Below, piece by piece: positions 1 through 7,860 of a stretch of 42,334 bases of DNA. The first letter of the stretch is position 1, and each line of letters begins with the position of its first letter. Source of the stretch: a virus; IMG/VR virus record IMGVR_UViG_3300036770_002282, positions 1-42,334 of that record; one strand, given 5' to 3'. The notes below the pieces were generated by a model. That model was not told where the DNA came from, made no database searches, and saw only the letters and a program-made list of their open reading frames with translations. The position numbers and the translations under genes are program-made.

Positions 1-134
1 AGTATCTTAAATACTCCATCTCTTGGTTCTCTTGCTGAAATGAATAGTCTATCTTATGGAAGTATTCTTAACTTACCATCTTTGGGTTCATTAGCAGTTC
101 TAAACACAGTAGAATATTCAAACATTTCAGGACT
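1..134. repeat. Left copy of terminal direct repeat
   Basis: Bases 1-134 match 42201-42334 with a single difference at base 7 (t here, c at 42207). Bases 8-134 are an exact 127-base match. This is what a circular or circularly permuted genome gives when assembled with a k-mer of 127, so it is probably an assembly overlap and not a biological terminal repeat. It shows that the map closes and that the fibre gene is continuous over the join. Confidence 0.9.
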
Positions 135-190
135 TCCAAGTTTAGGTTCTCTTGCTGTAATGAATGGACTTTCTTTAGGAAGTATTACTA
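1..190 (+). repeat. 60-bp coding repeats (LGSLA units), fibre 1
   Basis: About three tandem units of 20 codons are visible, each reading roughly L-S-Y-x-S-I-L-N-x-P-S-L-G-S-L-A-x-x-N. They continue from 42140-42334 on the other side of the circular join. The same unit recurs in the next large fibre at about 2142-2330 and 2590-2720, so the two fibres share a repeat family. Confidence 0.75.
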
Positions 191-1866
191 ATGTACTTTT
201 GAGCAATGTTACTGAAAATAATTTATTAGCATATGACTCATCTTCAGGTAAATGGGTAAATACAGCTGACATTACTGTAAATTCTCTAACAGTTACTGGA
301 AGTATTGTTACAAACCAATCTTCTGCATTTTATGGAGATGGTTCTGATGGAGCAATAGATTTTGATGGAACTAATGATTATCCAAACTTTGCAACTTTTA
401 ATGGTTCTGATACCTACACTTTAACAAGAGATATTTATGCAAGTACATTGAATGTTGCATTTTTTGTATATCTTAAAACAGGTGGATATAGAATATTTGT
501 AAGTGATACTTTAGTCAATACAGGTTACATACATAACAATGGTAATGATGCTGTTAATAATACATTAGGTACAGGTGGTGCAGGAGGTTTCTTTAAGGCT
601 GGAGCTAATGGAGTTGCTGGTCTTGGAACTGCAACTGGAGGTGCTAATGGTACTGTTCCAACTGCACAAACTAATCTTGTAGCAGGTACAGGTGGTAGAG
701 GGCAAAGTGCTTATTCAACACAAGTAGCATTTGAGGGCTTAAGTCCTTTAACATCTACAACTACACCACCAGCAAGTGCTATTGGTAGTTCAAAGATGGT
801 CAATAATGTTTTTGCTTATCAGTTCTCTTTTATTCCATCAGCTACTAATGCTTTAATGCAATTTACCCCATCACAAGGTGGAGGTGCAGGTGCTAAATCT
901 GCAGCTGGAACTGGAGCAACATCAGGTGGAGGTGGAGGTGGTGGTGGAACTGTGTTCATTGCAGCCAGAAGTTTAGTAAATTTTGGAACTATATCTGCAA
1001 ATGGTGGTAATGGAGGAAATGCAAATGGAACTAATGCCAATTTAGGTGGTGGTGGTGGTGGAGGTGGGGGTGTTGTATGTGTTGTTTATGATACAAATAC
1101 TACTCTAACTTTAGGTGATATAAGAGCATTTGGTGGGTTAGGGGGTACAAGTTACAACCACTTAAATGGAACAAGAGCAGTTGCTATCCCTTACCACTTA
1201 CAAAACTCAACAGCACAAACAGTTTATGTAACTCCTACAAATTTTATGGATAAAAAATCTCTTTATATGATTTCTATTCATACTTTTGATGACATAATAT
1301 CCACTATTGAACAACCAAATTTTAAATTTGAACTTATAGATATAGTAAGTTATGACTCTATTGCTACTCCAACAAAATATCTACAACTTTACTATGCTTA
1401 TTTTGACCCTGCAGTAGGTGAGCTTGTTAATCAATTTGAAAACCAATCAATTAAATTTACTACCTTAAATGGAACTTGTACAAATATGAAGATTGTTATA
1501 GATGAAATTCAAAACTGTGATGGTACATCTCTTACTTATTCCCATGCTGTCAATTCTTCAGACTCTACAACAAACTTAACTGTAGATTTAGGATATGTTC
1601 CTATAACAGGTAATATGGTTTATTCTGTATTTGCCAAAGATGGTGGTTCTGCTACTGCTGTTGTAGGAACAGGTAATACTATAATTAGGCAAGGTAATAC
1701 AATTCCTTATCTTTACACAGAAGTTTCTCTTAACAGGCAAACAAATAATCTTACTTGGACTACTGCTACACAAGCTGCTGGAATATCTGTTGATATAGAC
1801 CAAGTAGCAACTATGAGAGATGGTGTAGAGGGTTGGGATGGAAAGGTGGTATTACTACCTCAATAA
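1..1866 (+). CDS. Tail fibre / adhesin, distal part (5' part at 40965-42334)
   Basis: The reading frame is open from base 1 and is the continuation of the gene starting at 40965; joined over the circular end it encodes 1033 residues. The part here opens with degenerate 20-residue repeats built around PSLGSLA, which resemble the 'GKPTLGT' spacer repeats of many phage fibres. A strongly glycine-rich stretch follows at about bases 560-1080, including two polyglycine runs that recall polyglycine-helix adhesins, and then a beta-rich C-terminal part. The role is probably host surface recognition at the tail tip; this is inferred from composition and from the neighbouring fibre genes. No CpG dinucleotide occurs anywhere in this segment, unlike the first 1.1 kb of the same gene. 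Confidence 0.8.
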   Translation, partial: SILNTPSLGSLAEMNSLSYGSILNLPSLGSLAVLNTVEYSNISGLPSLGSLAVMNGLSLGSITNVLLSNVTENNLLAYDSSSGKWVNTADITVNSLTVTGSIVTNQSSAFYGDGSDGAIDFDGTNDYPNFATFNGSDTYTLTRDIYASTLNVAFFVYLKTGGYRIFVSDTLVNTGYIHNNGNDAVNNTLGTGGAGGFFKAGANGVAGLGTATGGANGTVPTAQTNLVAGTGGRGQSAYSTQVAFEGLSPLTSTTTPPASAIGSSKMVNNVFAYQFSFIPSATNALMQFTPSQGGGAGAKSAAGTGATSGGGGGGGGTVFIAARSLVNFGTISANGGNGGNANGTNANLGGGGGGGGGVVCVVYDTNTTLTLGDIRAFGGLGGTSYNHLNGTRAVAIPYHLQNSTAQTVYVTPTNFMDKKSLYMISIHTFDDIISTIEQPNFKFELIDIVSYDSIATPTKYLQLYYAYFDPAVGELVNQFENQSIKFTTLNGTCTNMKIVIDEIQNCDGTSLTYSHAVNSSDSTTNLTVDLGYVPITGNMVYSVFAKDGGSATAVVGTGNTIIRQGNTIPYLYTEVSLNRQTNNLTWTTATQAAGISVDIDQVATMRDGVEGWDGKVVLLPQ

Positions 1867-1869
1867 AAT

Positions 1870-2115
1870 ATGTATATAACTGCAAATGATAAATTTTATA
1901 TAGTAACTTCCATAGGTAAGAATAAGTTTCACTACTACTTCACAGTAAGTGAGTTTAATGAGTTACCAACTGAAGAAAATTATAATCCAATTTCAGAGGT
2001 AGAGTTAAAGTGGGAAAATATTGAGAAAAAAACAATAGAAGATATTTATAACTATCTATTAACTTTAGATAATTACAAAGGAGGGATATTAAACAATGGC
2101 ACAAACACTAATTAG
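1870..2115 (+). CDS. Small protein between two fibre genes, unknown
   Basis: An 81-residue protein that I do not recognise. It is acidic and rich in Asn, Tyr and Glu, with no membrane segment or signal peptide. It starts 3 bases after the stop of the fibre gene and overlaps the next fibre start by 20 bases, so it is clearly part of the fibre operon. No strong ribosome site precedes its ATG, which suggests coupling to translation of the upstream fibre. A fibre-assembly chaperone or a small fibre-associated subunit would fit the position, but nothing in the sequence shows this. It lies inside the CpG-free tract. Confidence 0.6.
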   Translation: MYITANDKFYIVTSIGKNKFHYYFTVSEFNELPTEENYNPISEVELKWENIEKKTIEDIYNYLLTLDNYKGGILNNGTNTN

Positions 2116-4336
2116 ACATGAACAAATAGAAGATGTATATGCTTTTAGAGCTTCTCTTGGCTCATTAGCAGTTCTAAATAACATTACTTACTCAACTATA
2201 TCTGGGTTACCATCATTAGGCAGTCTTGCAGTTCTCAATGATTTATCTTATACATCACTACTTAACTTACCATCACTTGGTTCTCTTGCAGCTATTAATT
2301 CAGTAACTCAAGAATATTTACCATCTACTGCTTCATTTAATGATTTATATACAACAACCTTAACAACAGGTGGTCATGCAGTTACATCTACTGCTTCTAT
2401 TAGAAATTTAAGAAGTACAGGAATAATTGCTTCTAATGTAACTATAACTGGTGCTTTAGATGTAGCAAGTATATTTGGGATTAACTTTTTAGGAGTAGCC
2501 TCTTTAGTAAATACAGACTCATTAGGTGCAACAAATGCTGTAATTTCAACAGCAACAGTTGGTACTATTTATGCTGATACTTATGAAAACTTACCAGCAG
2601 TTTCTTTTACAAGTTTAACTAACTTACCAAGTCTTGGTTCATTAGCAATCCTTAATGATTTAAGTTACACATCTTTATTAAACTTACCAAGTTTAGGTTC
2701 TTTAGCACAAATATCAGATGTAGAATCCCCACTTGTATTATCAGGTGCAACTTTGTCTTTATCTCAAGCAAGTATTGTTCATAACTCTTTAGGAGGTCTA
2801 ACAACAGGTGATGCTCATACACAATATGCTTTACTTGCAGGTAGAGTAGGAGGTCAAAATTTAATAGGGGGAACTGGTAATAATGAAGTTCTTTTTTTCC
2901 AAGCAAACACAGCTTTATCAAACACACCAACAAGTGATGCTTTTAGATGGAGAGCTGGACAAAATGGTGGAAATACAAGAATGATATTAAGGCATGATGG
3001 AGCATTAGGAGTAAATAATACTTCCCCAAATGCAGGACTTCATGTAACTACAGGACTTACAGCAGTAGCAGGTTATGCAAATGGAATGCAAGTTAATCTT
3101 AATATCAACAAAGTAACAGATGATGCTATTGGGGCATTTTTTGATGTAAGTGATGTGGCTGGAGGTGTTAAGACTATTTATGGACACAGAGCAAGAATTA
3201 CATTTGATGCTTTGGCAAGTACAAGTTTATCTGGGCTTCAAGCAACTTCCAACCAAGCTATTATTAGAGGTGGTGGTGATGTAGGAACTGCAGAAATATT
3301 AACTTCTAATATGGAAGTTACAGGTAATTCTTGGGTAAATGATGCCAATATGATTAAGATATTTTCACCAACTATAAATACAGGTGGTTATATTAAAAAC
3401 CTTAAAGGCTTGTATTTAGGTTCTATGAGTGGTGCTTCTGATTCTAATTACTCTATCTATTCAGAGGGGGGAACAATGTTTCATGAAAGCCCAGTTTTAA
3501 TAGGTAATACTGGTTATCTTTCTATAAGAGATGGAAGTGTTACACCAATAAATGCAATAGCAGCTGGAGATATTTTAACTGGAACAACAGCAGGTATTTT
3601 TCAAATGGACATAAGTACAAGTCAGGCAATTTTTCAAAGAAGTAGTGCTGATGCAGTAGGAAACTACATAACATTTAGAAAAACAAGAGGTTCAACTACT
3701 TCTCCAACAGTAGCAACAACAGGGGATTCTGCTGGGGTTATAAGAGCATACACTTATGATGGAGCTGCTTATGATGAAATAACAAGAATTGAAATGGAGT
3801 CAGTTTCTGCACAAAATTCAGGTGCTATTAGATTTTGGACAATGAATGCAGGAACTATAGGAGAAAGACTATCAATCCTTAATGATGGTGATGTTGGTGT
3901 TGGAGTGGCTGCTCCATCACAAAAATTAGATGTTAATGGAAGAATTAGAATGGCAACTTGGACAGCTGATGGTGATACTGCAGCTTATAGAGATACTGCA
4001 ACCAACTGTATTGCTTTAATTGCTTCAGACCAAAGACTTAAAAAAGATTTAGAAGTTATATCCAACCCAATAGAAAAAGTAAAAGCAATAACAGGTTACA
4101 CTTATAGAAAGATAGATGATGAACCAACTGAAAAAAAGAAATATGGTGTAATGGCACAAGATGTTTTATCAGTTGCTCCTGAACTTACTTTCACATTTAC
4201 AAATGAAGATGACCCAGAAACTTACTATGGTGTTCATTATGATAAATTACCTACATTGTTATTAGAAGCAATCAAAGAGCAACAAAAGATAATTGAAGAC
4301 CTTAAAGCAAGAATAGAAGTGTTAGAAGCCCAATAA
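2096..4336 (+). CDS. Tail fibre/spike with C-terminal S74 chaperone domain
   Basis: A 746-residue fibre. The N-terminal 60 residues and residues of about 165-205 carry the same PSLGSLA repeats as the preceding fibre. The middle is beta-rich and low in charge. The last ~100 residues are a peptidase S74 intramolecular chaperone: SDQRLKK at the domain start (the Ser is the expected self-cleavage position), then YGVMAQDV, YGVHYDKLPTLLLEAIKE and a closing coiled coil. In known members this domain trimerises the fibre and then cuts itself off. The start is an ATG preceded by GGAGGG about ten bases upstream, overlapping the previous gene by 20 bases. It contains no CpG. Probably the second receptor-binding fibre of the virion. 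Confidence 0.88.
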   Translation: MAQTLIRHEQIEDVYAFRASLGSLAVLNNITYSTISGLPSLGSLAVLNDLSYTSLLNLPSLGSLAAINSVTQEYLPSTASFNDLYTTTLTTGGHAVTSTASIRNLRSTGIIASNVTITGALDVASIFGINFLGVASLVNTDSLGATNAVISTATVGTIYADTYENLPAVSFTSLTNLPSLGSLAILNDLSYTSLLNLPSLGSLAQISDVESPLVLSGATLSLSQASIVHNSLGGLTTGDAHTQYALLAGRVGGQNLIGGTGNNEVLFFQANTALSNTPTSDAFRWRAGQNGGNTRMILRHDGALGVNNTSPNAGLHVTTGLTAVAGYANGMQVNLNINKVTDDAIGAFFDVSDVAGGVKTIYGHRARITFDALASTSLSGLQATSNQAIIRGGGDVGTAEILTSNMEVTGNSWVNDANMIKIFSPTINTGGYIKNLKGLYLGSMSGASDSNYSIYSEGGTMFHESPVLIGNTGYLSIRDGSVTPINAIAAGDILTGTTAGIFQMDISTSQAIFQRSSADAVGNYITFRKTRGSTTSPTVATTGDSAGVIRAYTYDGAAYDEITRIEMESVSAQNSGAIRFWTMNAGTIGERLSILNDGDVGVGVAAPSQKLDVNGRIRMATWTADGDTAAYRDTATNCIALIASDQRLKKDLEVISNPIEKVKAITGYTYRKIDDEPTEKKKYGVMAQDVLSVAPELTFTFTNEDDPETYYGVHYDKLPTLLLEAIKEQQKIIEDLKARIEVLEAQ
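2142..2720 (+). repeat. LGSLA coding repeats, fibre 2 (two clusters)
   Basis: Two clusters of the 20-codon PSLGSLA unit occur, at about 2142-2330 and 2590-2720, separated by non-repeated sequence. Units inside the gene differ by several bases, so they are older than the exact circular overlap and not an assembly product. Confidence 0.7.
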
Positions 4337-4341
4337 TTTTG

Positions 4342-4356
4342 TATTATTAGGGTATG
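4342..4356 (+). promoter_or_regulatory. -10 element of leaderless start (adaptor gene)
   Basis: TTTTG-TATTAT-TAGGGT-ATG: the hexamer at 4342-4347 ends 6 nt before the ATG at 4354 and no ribosome site is present. No clear -35 is seen. Confidence 0.55.
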
Positions 4357-5013
4357 TCTACTCATTACAACTTATCTGAAATTCTAAAATCCGTTGGGGC
4401 TATTACTGACCAAGATGCTTCATTACCAACAGGTTCAGACCTAACTCAAAGGCTACAATTTGCTAATGATGCTTTAGGTGAGTGGGCAGATACTTATACT
4501 TGGACAGATTTAAGAAGTACAATCTTTATCAATACAACTAACTCATCAACTACTTCTATAGCACTTCCGACAAACTTTAGAGAACCTTTATCACCACTCG
4601 TTGAGTTTAACGATGATGGTTCAAAGTTCGTTTACCAAGTAACTCCAGCAGTTGACAGATTTAATAAAATTAGTACAGACAAATATTGTTATGTACAAGG
4701 GGTTTACCCTACAAAAGCTTTAATTATACCTAACGCATTACCAAGTGGTGCTTCTTTACAAATTGACTATATGTCATTCCCATCAAGTTTAGCAACTACA
4801 ACTGATACAGTTCCAGTAAGTGCTACACAATATATGGTTAAAAAAATAGCAGCTTTAGTTTTACAAGGAAGGGGAGACCCAAGATTTCCGTCAATCCAAA
4901 ACGATGCACAAAGAATACTCTCCAATGCTATTGAAGAGCAGAATGTGCCATTTGGAAGAGTGAATAGGATACCTTATTACACCGCAGGATTTTCTATCGG
5001 GTATGATGGATAA
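4354..5013 (+). CDS. Head-tail adaptor / tail tubular protein A-like
   Basis: A 219-residue protein. The N-terminal pattern, a helical segment 'TQRLQFANDALGEWADTY' followed by a beta-rich middle and a helical C-terminus, resembles the ring adaptor proteins that bind under the portal of podoviruses (gp4/gp11-type). Its position, directly before the nozzle gene with which it shares one base (stop and start overlap at 5013), supports this. It would connect the portal to the short tail. The start is set by the leaderless-type promoter just upstream. The first CpG after the fibre tract appears inside this gene at 4392. The family call rests on length, order and general pattern and not on a diagnostic motif. 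Confidence 0.65.
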   Translation: MSTHYNLSEILKSVGAITDQDASLPTGSDLTQRLQFANDALGEWADTYTWTDLRSTIFINTTNSSTTSIALPTNFREPLSPLVEFNDDGSKFVYQVTPAVDRFNKISTDKYCYVQGVYPTKALIIPNALPSGASLQIDYMSFPSSLATTTDTVPVSATQYMVKKIAALVLQGRGDPRFPSIQNDAQRILSNAIEEQNVPFGRVNRIPYYTAGFSIGYDG

Positions 5014-6962
5014 TGCCAAGATTAAACATACCAGCAGAAGCATTTAAACCAGCAGGTACAGTTGAAGTAACTTACGAAGGATTCAACGGAGGTCTTAATA
5101 CTTTTTTTGCTGACACAGAGATTAAAAGAAACGAGTTATCAACAGCTGATAATGTTTATCTTATAGGAAAAGGAATTATTACTGGAAGATGGGGAAGTGA
5201 GTTATTCTTCGAGGCAGGGACTGGAAATGTAAAACTTCTTGATGAGTACAACAATGTTCAAACTTCTCAATCAGACTTACTTGCAATTACTGACGCAGGT
5301 TATTTAGTTAAAAAATCAAACGCTTCGTATTCTATAATTACGGGAGCTTCTTTCGCCTCAGGTGCGGTAGTATCTGGAACTCAATTAGGTAATAATTACT
5401 ACATAGTATCCGACTCAACAAATTTAGTTAGGTACAACGGAACAAACCTAATTTCTTATTCTGGGGTTTCTACACCTACTATTTCTGGGGTATCTAAAAT
5501 ATCAGGAGCAAGTGGAACTACTACTTGGTCATACAGACTTACAGCACTTACAGCAAGTGGCGAAACATTACCTTCTCCAGCAGTTACAATTTCTAATTTA
5601 CCTGCAGATTATACACAAATTTATACAAATATCGCTTGGACAACTGTTAGTGCAGCTTCTGGGGTACTTGCAGGCTATGCTTTGTACAGAGGGCTTGCGG
5701 GAGAGGAAACCTTAATTGCAACTGTTGGTTCTACTACTACATCTTTTATTGATGAAGGAAACCCGCAATCAGATACAATTTTTCCTCCAAGTTCAGACAC
5801 TACTAAGGGTGTAAAAGCTAAATACATAAAGAGATTTGAGGACAGATTAGTTATTGCAGGAATAGAAAATGACCCAACTATGGTTATGATTTCAGGTAAA
5901 TACCCATATCAGGACAGATTTAACTGGACTTATGGAGGTGGTTATATTAGGGTTAGCCCAGATAGTGGAGATGAAATAATGGGTATTGAGGTTGCAGGCA
6001 CTACATCTATCGGTGCTACAACTAACTCTTCTATCCTTATTTTTATGAAGGAGAAGTCATTTCAAATGATACTTCCAACAGTAGAACTTGGTAACTACCT
6101 TGTATTAAACCCAACATACCAAGAGATTGCACCTATCGGAGCATCTTCATTTGCAGGAATTGTAAATATTAGAAACAACACTTTTTACTTTGGAAGAGAA
6201 GGTATTAACACAGTAGGTGCTGAGGCAGCATACTTAAATCAAGTTAGAACCAGAGAAATAAGTGCAAGAATTAGACCTACAATTCAATCTTATGATGATG
6301 AAGTTAAAGCATCGGCTACTGGGGGTTACATGGACTACAAGTATTTATTATCATTTAGTAATAAACAAACTATAGTTTATGACTACGAAAGAGCTGCATT
6401 TGTAGGTATTTGGAAAACCCCTTTTGTTATCACAAAGTGGTACAAGTACATTGATTCTAATGGTATTGAGAATTATCTTGCAGGTTGTGAAGATGGTTCT
6501 GTAAAAAAATTTACTCCAGTAATTCATAATGATAGCGGAACACAAATTAACAAAACTGTTAGATTTAAAAGAGAAGACTTTAATAGGTTTAATGTGATGA
6601 AAACTATTCAATCGTTCTATCTTTTATTTAGAAATGTATCTGGAACTATTAACATCAATTTTATTATTGAGGATAAAAATGGGCTTAGGACTATTGCTAA
6701 ATCAGTTAGTATTGAATCAACAACTGGTAAAACAGGTTGGGGTACTAATCTTTGGGGAGTTAAAAAATGGGGACAAACTATTGACTCAGTTGTTGCTTTC
6801 TTAGGGGACATTATTAGGTGGGGATACCTATATAAAACTGCAAGAACATTATTACTTGAGATAACAACCAATCAACCACAATCTAATTTTGAATTTGTAA
6901 ACTTTAAAGCAACCGCACAATACCAACCAGAAGGTTCACTACCACCTTCTTACAGAATATAG
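5013..6962 (+). CDS. Tail nozzle / stabilisation protein (beta-propeller type)
   Basis: A 649-residue, beta-rich protein. Features typical of podoviral nozzle proteins are visible: an N-terminal 'GFNGGLNT' segment, an immunoglobulin-like stretch near residues 150-255, then 'RLVIAGIENDPTMVMISG', 'GDEIMGIEV', 'IAPIGASSFAGIV' and 'TFYFGREGI', strand motifs of the beta-propeller that forms the distal tail tube (P22 gp10 and T7 gp12-like). It overlaps the adaptor gene by one base, so the two are translated together. It probably forms the six-fold tail tube to which the fibres attach. Function is inferred from gene order and strand motifs; no enzymatic residues are claimed. Confidence 0.75.
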   Translation: MPRLNIPAEAFKPAGTVEVTYEGFNGGLNTFFADTEIKRNELSTADNVYLIGKGIITGRWGSELFFEAGTGNVKLLDEYNNVQTSQSDLLAITDAGYLVKKSNASYSIITGASFASGAVVSGTQLGNNYYIVSDSTNLVRYNGTNLISYSGVSTPTISGVSKISGASGTTTWSYRLTALTASGETLPSPAVTISNLPADYTQIYTNIAWTTVSAASGVLAGYALYRGLAGEETLIATVGSTTTSFIDEGNPQSDTIFPPSSDTTKGVKAKYIKRFEDRLVIAGIENDPTMVMISGKYPYQDRFNWTYGGGYIRVSPDSGDEIMGIEVAGTTSIGATTNSSILIFMKEKSFQMILPTVELGNYLVLNPTYQEIAPIGASSFAGIVNIRNNTFYFGREGINTVGAEAAYLNQVRTREISARIRPTIQSYDDEVKASATGGYMDYKYLLSFSNKQTIVYDYERAAFVGIWKTPFVITKWYKYIDSNGIENYLAGCEDGSVKKFTPVIHNDSGTQINKTVRFKREDFNRFNVMKTIQSFYLLFRNVSGTININFIIEDKNGLRTIAKSVSIESTTGKTGWGTNLWGVKKWGQTIDSVVAFLGDIIRWGYLYKTARTLLLEITTNQPQSNFEFVNFKATAQYQPEGSLPPSYRI

Positions 6963-6972
6963 AAATATTTTG

Positions 6973-6987
6973 TATTACTAACTCATG
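6973..6987 (+). promoter_or_regulatory. -10 element of leaderless start
   Basis: TTTTG-TATTAC-TAACTC-ATG: the hexamer at 6973-6978 ends 6 nt before the ATG at 6985; there is no ribosome site in the 23-bp gap after the previous gene. Confidence 0.5.
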
Positions 6988-7674
6988 GCAAATTTATACA
7001 ATGTACCGCTTGAGAATGGTGTACAACTTACATTACAAAATGCACTTTTAACAGGTGAAACTACAACTATTACATTTACAGCTGCAGTTACATCAAAACT
7101 ACAAGCTTCCGCGTCTATTCCTGGAATACTTGTAATCGATAGGGTAGACGCAAATGGTGTTGAAACTCCAACTAAGACTGAATACATTTCTTTTACAGGT
7201 GTTGTTGGTTCAACAGTTACAGGACTCACAAGAGGACTTGCGGGTTCTACTGACCAAGACCATAGTGCTGGGGCTATCGTTGAATTTGTCCCTGATGTAA
7301 CTTGGGCTGATGCTATTAACGATGTATTCACAGAACAACACGATGCTACAGGTAACCACAAAGTCATTGACTGGAACACAGCAACTGATGGTGCAACTGT
7401 TACATTTGATTTAGATATTTATAAAAAACACAGAGTAACTTTAGGAGGTAATAGAACTTTAGCCTTATCTAATGCTTCTGCTGGTGATGTATTTATCATC
7501 TCTCTAATACAAGATGCTGTTGGTGGTAGAACTGTTACTTGGTTCTCTACAATTCAATGGGCTGATGGAGTTACACCAACTTTAACTGCAACTGCTGATA
7601 AAGCAGATTTATTTGGCTTTATTCAAACTTCAACTGGTAATTATTACGGATTTATAGTAGGGCAAAACTTATGA
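6985..7674 (+). CDS. Phage virion surface protein, fibre- or decoration-like
   Basis: A 229-residue protein rich in Thr, Val and Gly with almost no Cys. The C-terminal half (from about residue 140) has the repeated-strand pattern 'KHRVTLGGNRTLALSNA...GDVFIISLIQDAVGG', which I know from phage tail and decoration proteins of unknown exact role; the N-terminal half has 'TEYISFTGV...TGLTRGLAGS', also seen in phage tail-associated proteins. It lies between the nozzle and collar-fibre genes, so it is most probably a tail appendage or baseplate-like subunit. It has its own leaderless-type promoter and overlaps the next gene by four bases. Confidence 0.6.
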   Translation: MANLYNVPLENGVQLTLQNALLTGETTTITFTAAVTSKLQASASIPGILVIDRVDANGVETPTKTEYISFTGVVGSTVTGLTRGLAGSTDQDHSAGAIVEFVPDVTWADAINDVFTEQHDATGNHKVIDWNTATDGATVTFDLDIYKKHRVTLGGNRTLALSNASAGDVFIISLIQDAVGGRTVTWFSTIQWADGVTPTLTATADKADLFGFIQTSTGNYYGFIVGQNL

Positions 7675-7859
7675 CATATTTAGTATTTCACATAGTAGGT
7701 TATGAAAGAAAAGATGAGTTTGGAAACCTTTTTGATAAGGTTATTTTAAGATTAATTGATAGTACTTACGAATCCGCTCTTGATAGAGCAAAGATTATAA
7801 TTGATAAACCATTTTGGACTTTAGGTGAGGTAGTCGAATACCACCAAAAGGAGAAGTAA
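7671..7859 (+). CDS. Small protein in tail operon, unknown
   Basis: 62 residues, mixed charge, no membrane segment and no motif I recognise. The start (ATGA overlap with the preceding gene's stop) and the one-base gap to the collar-fibre gene place it firmly in the tail operon. Its end supplies the GGAG ribosome site for the next gene. An assembly factor is possible by position only. Confidence 0.55.
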   Translation: MTYLVFHIVGYERKDEFGNLFDKVILRLIDSTYESALDRAKIIIDKPFWTLGEVVEYHQKEK

Positions 7860-7860
7860 C

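Noticed and set aside
2652-2933. Minus-strand Leu-rich frame opposite fibre 2
   Set aside because: Antisense shadow of a well-supported fibre gene, without ribosome site or promoter.
1-4336. Diversity-generating retroelement acting on the fibres
   Set aside because: No reverse transcriptase gene and no template/variable repeat pair with adenine-directed changes was seen anywhere in the window.
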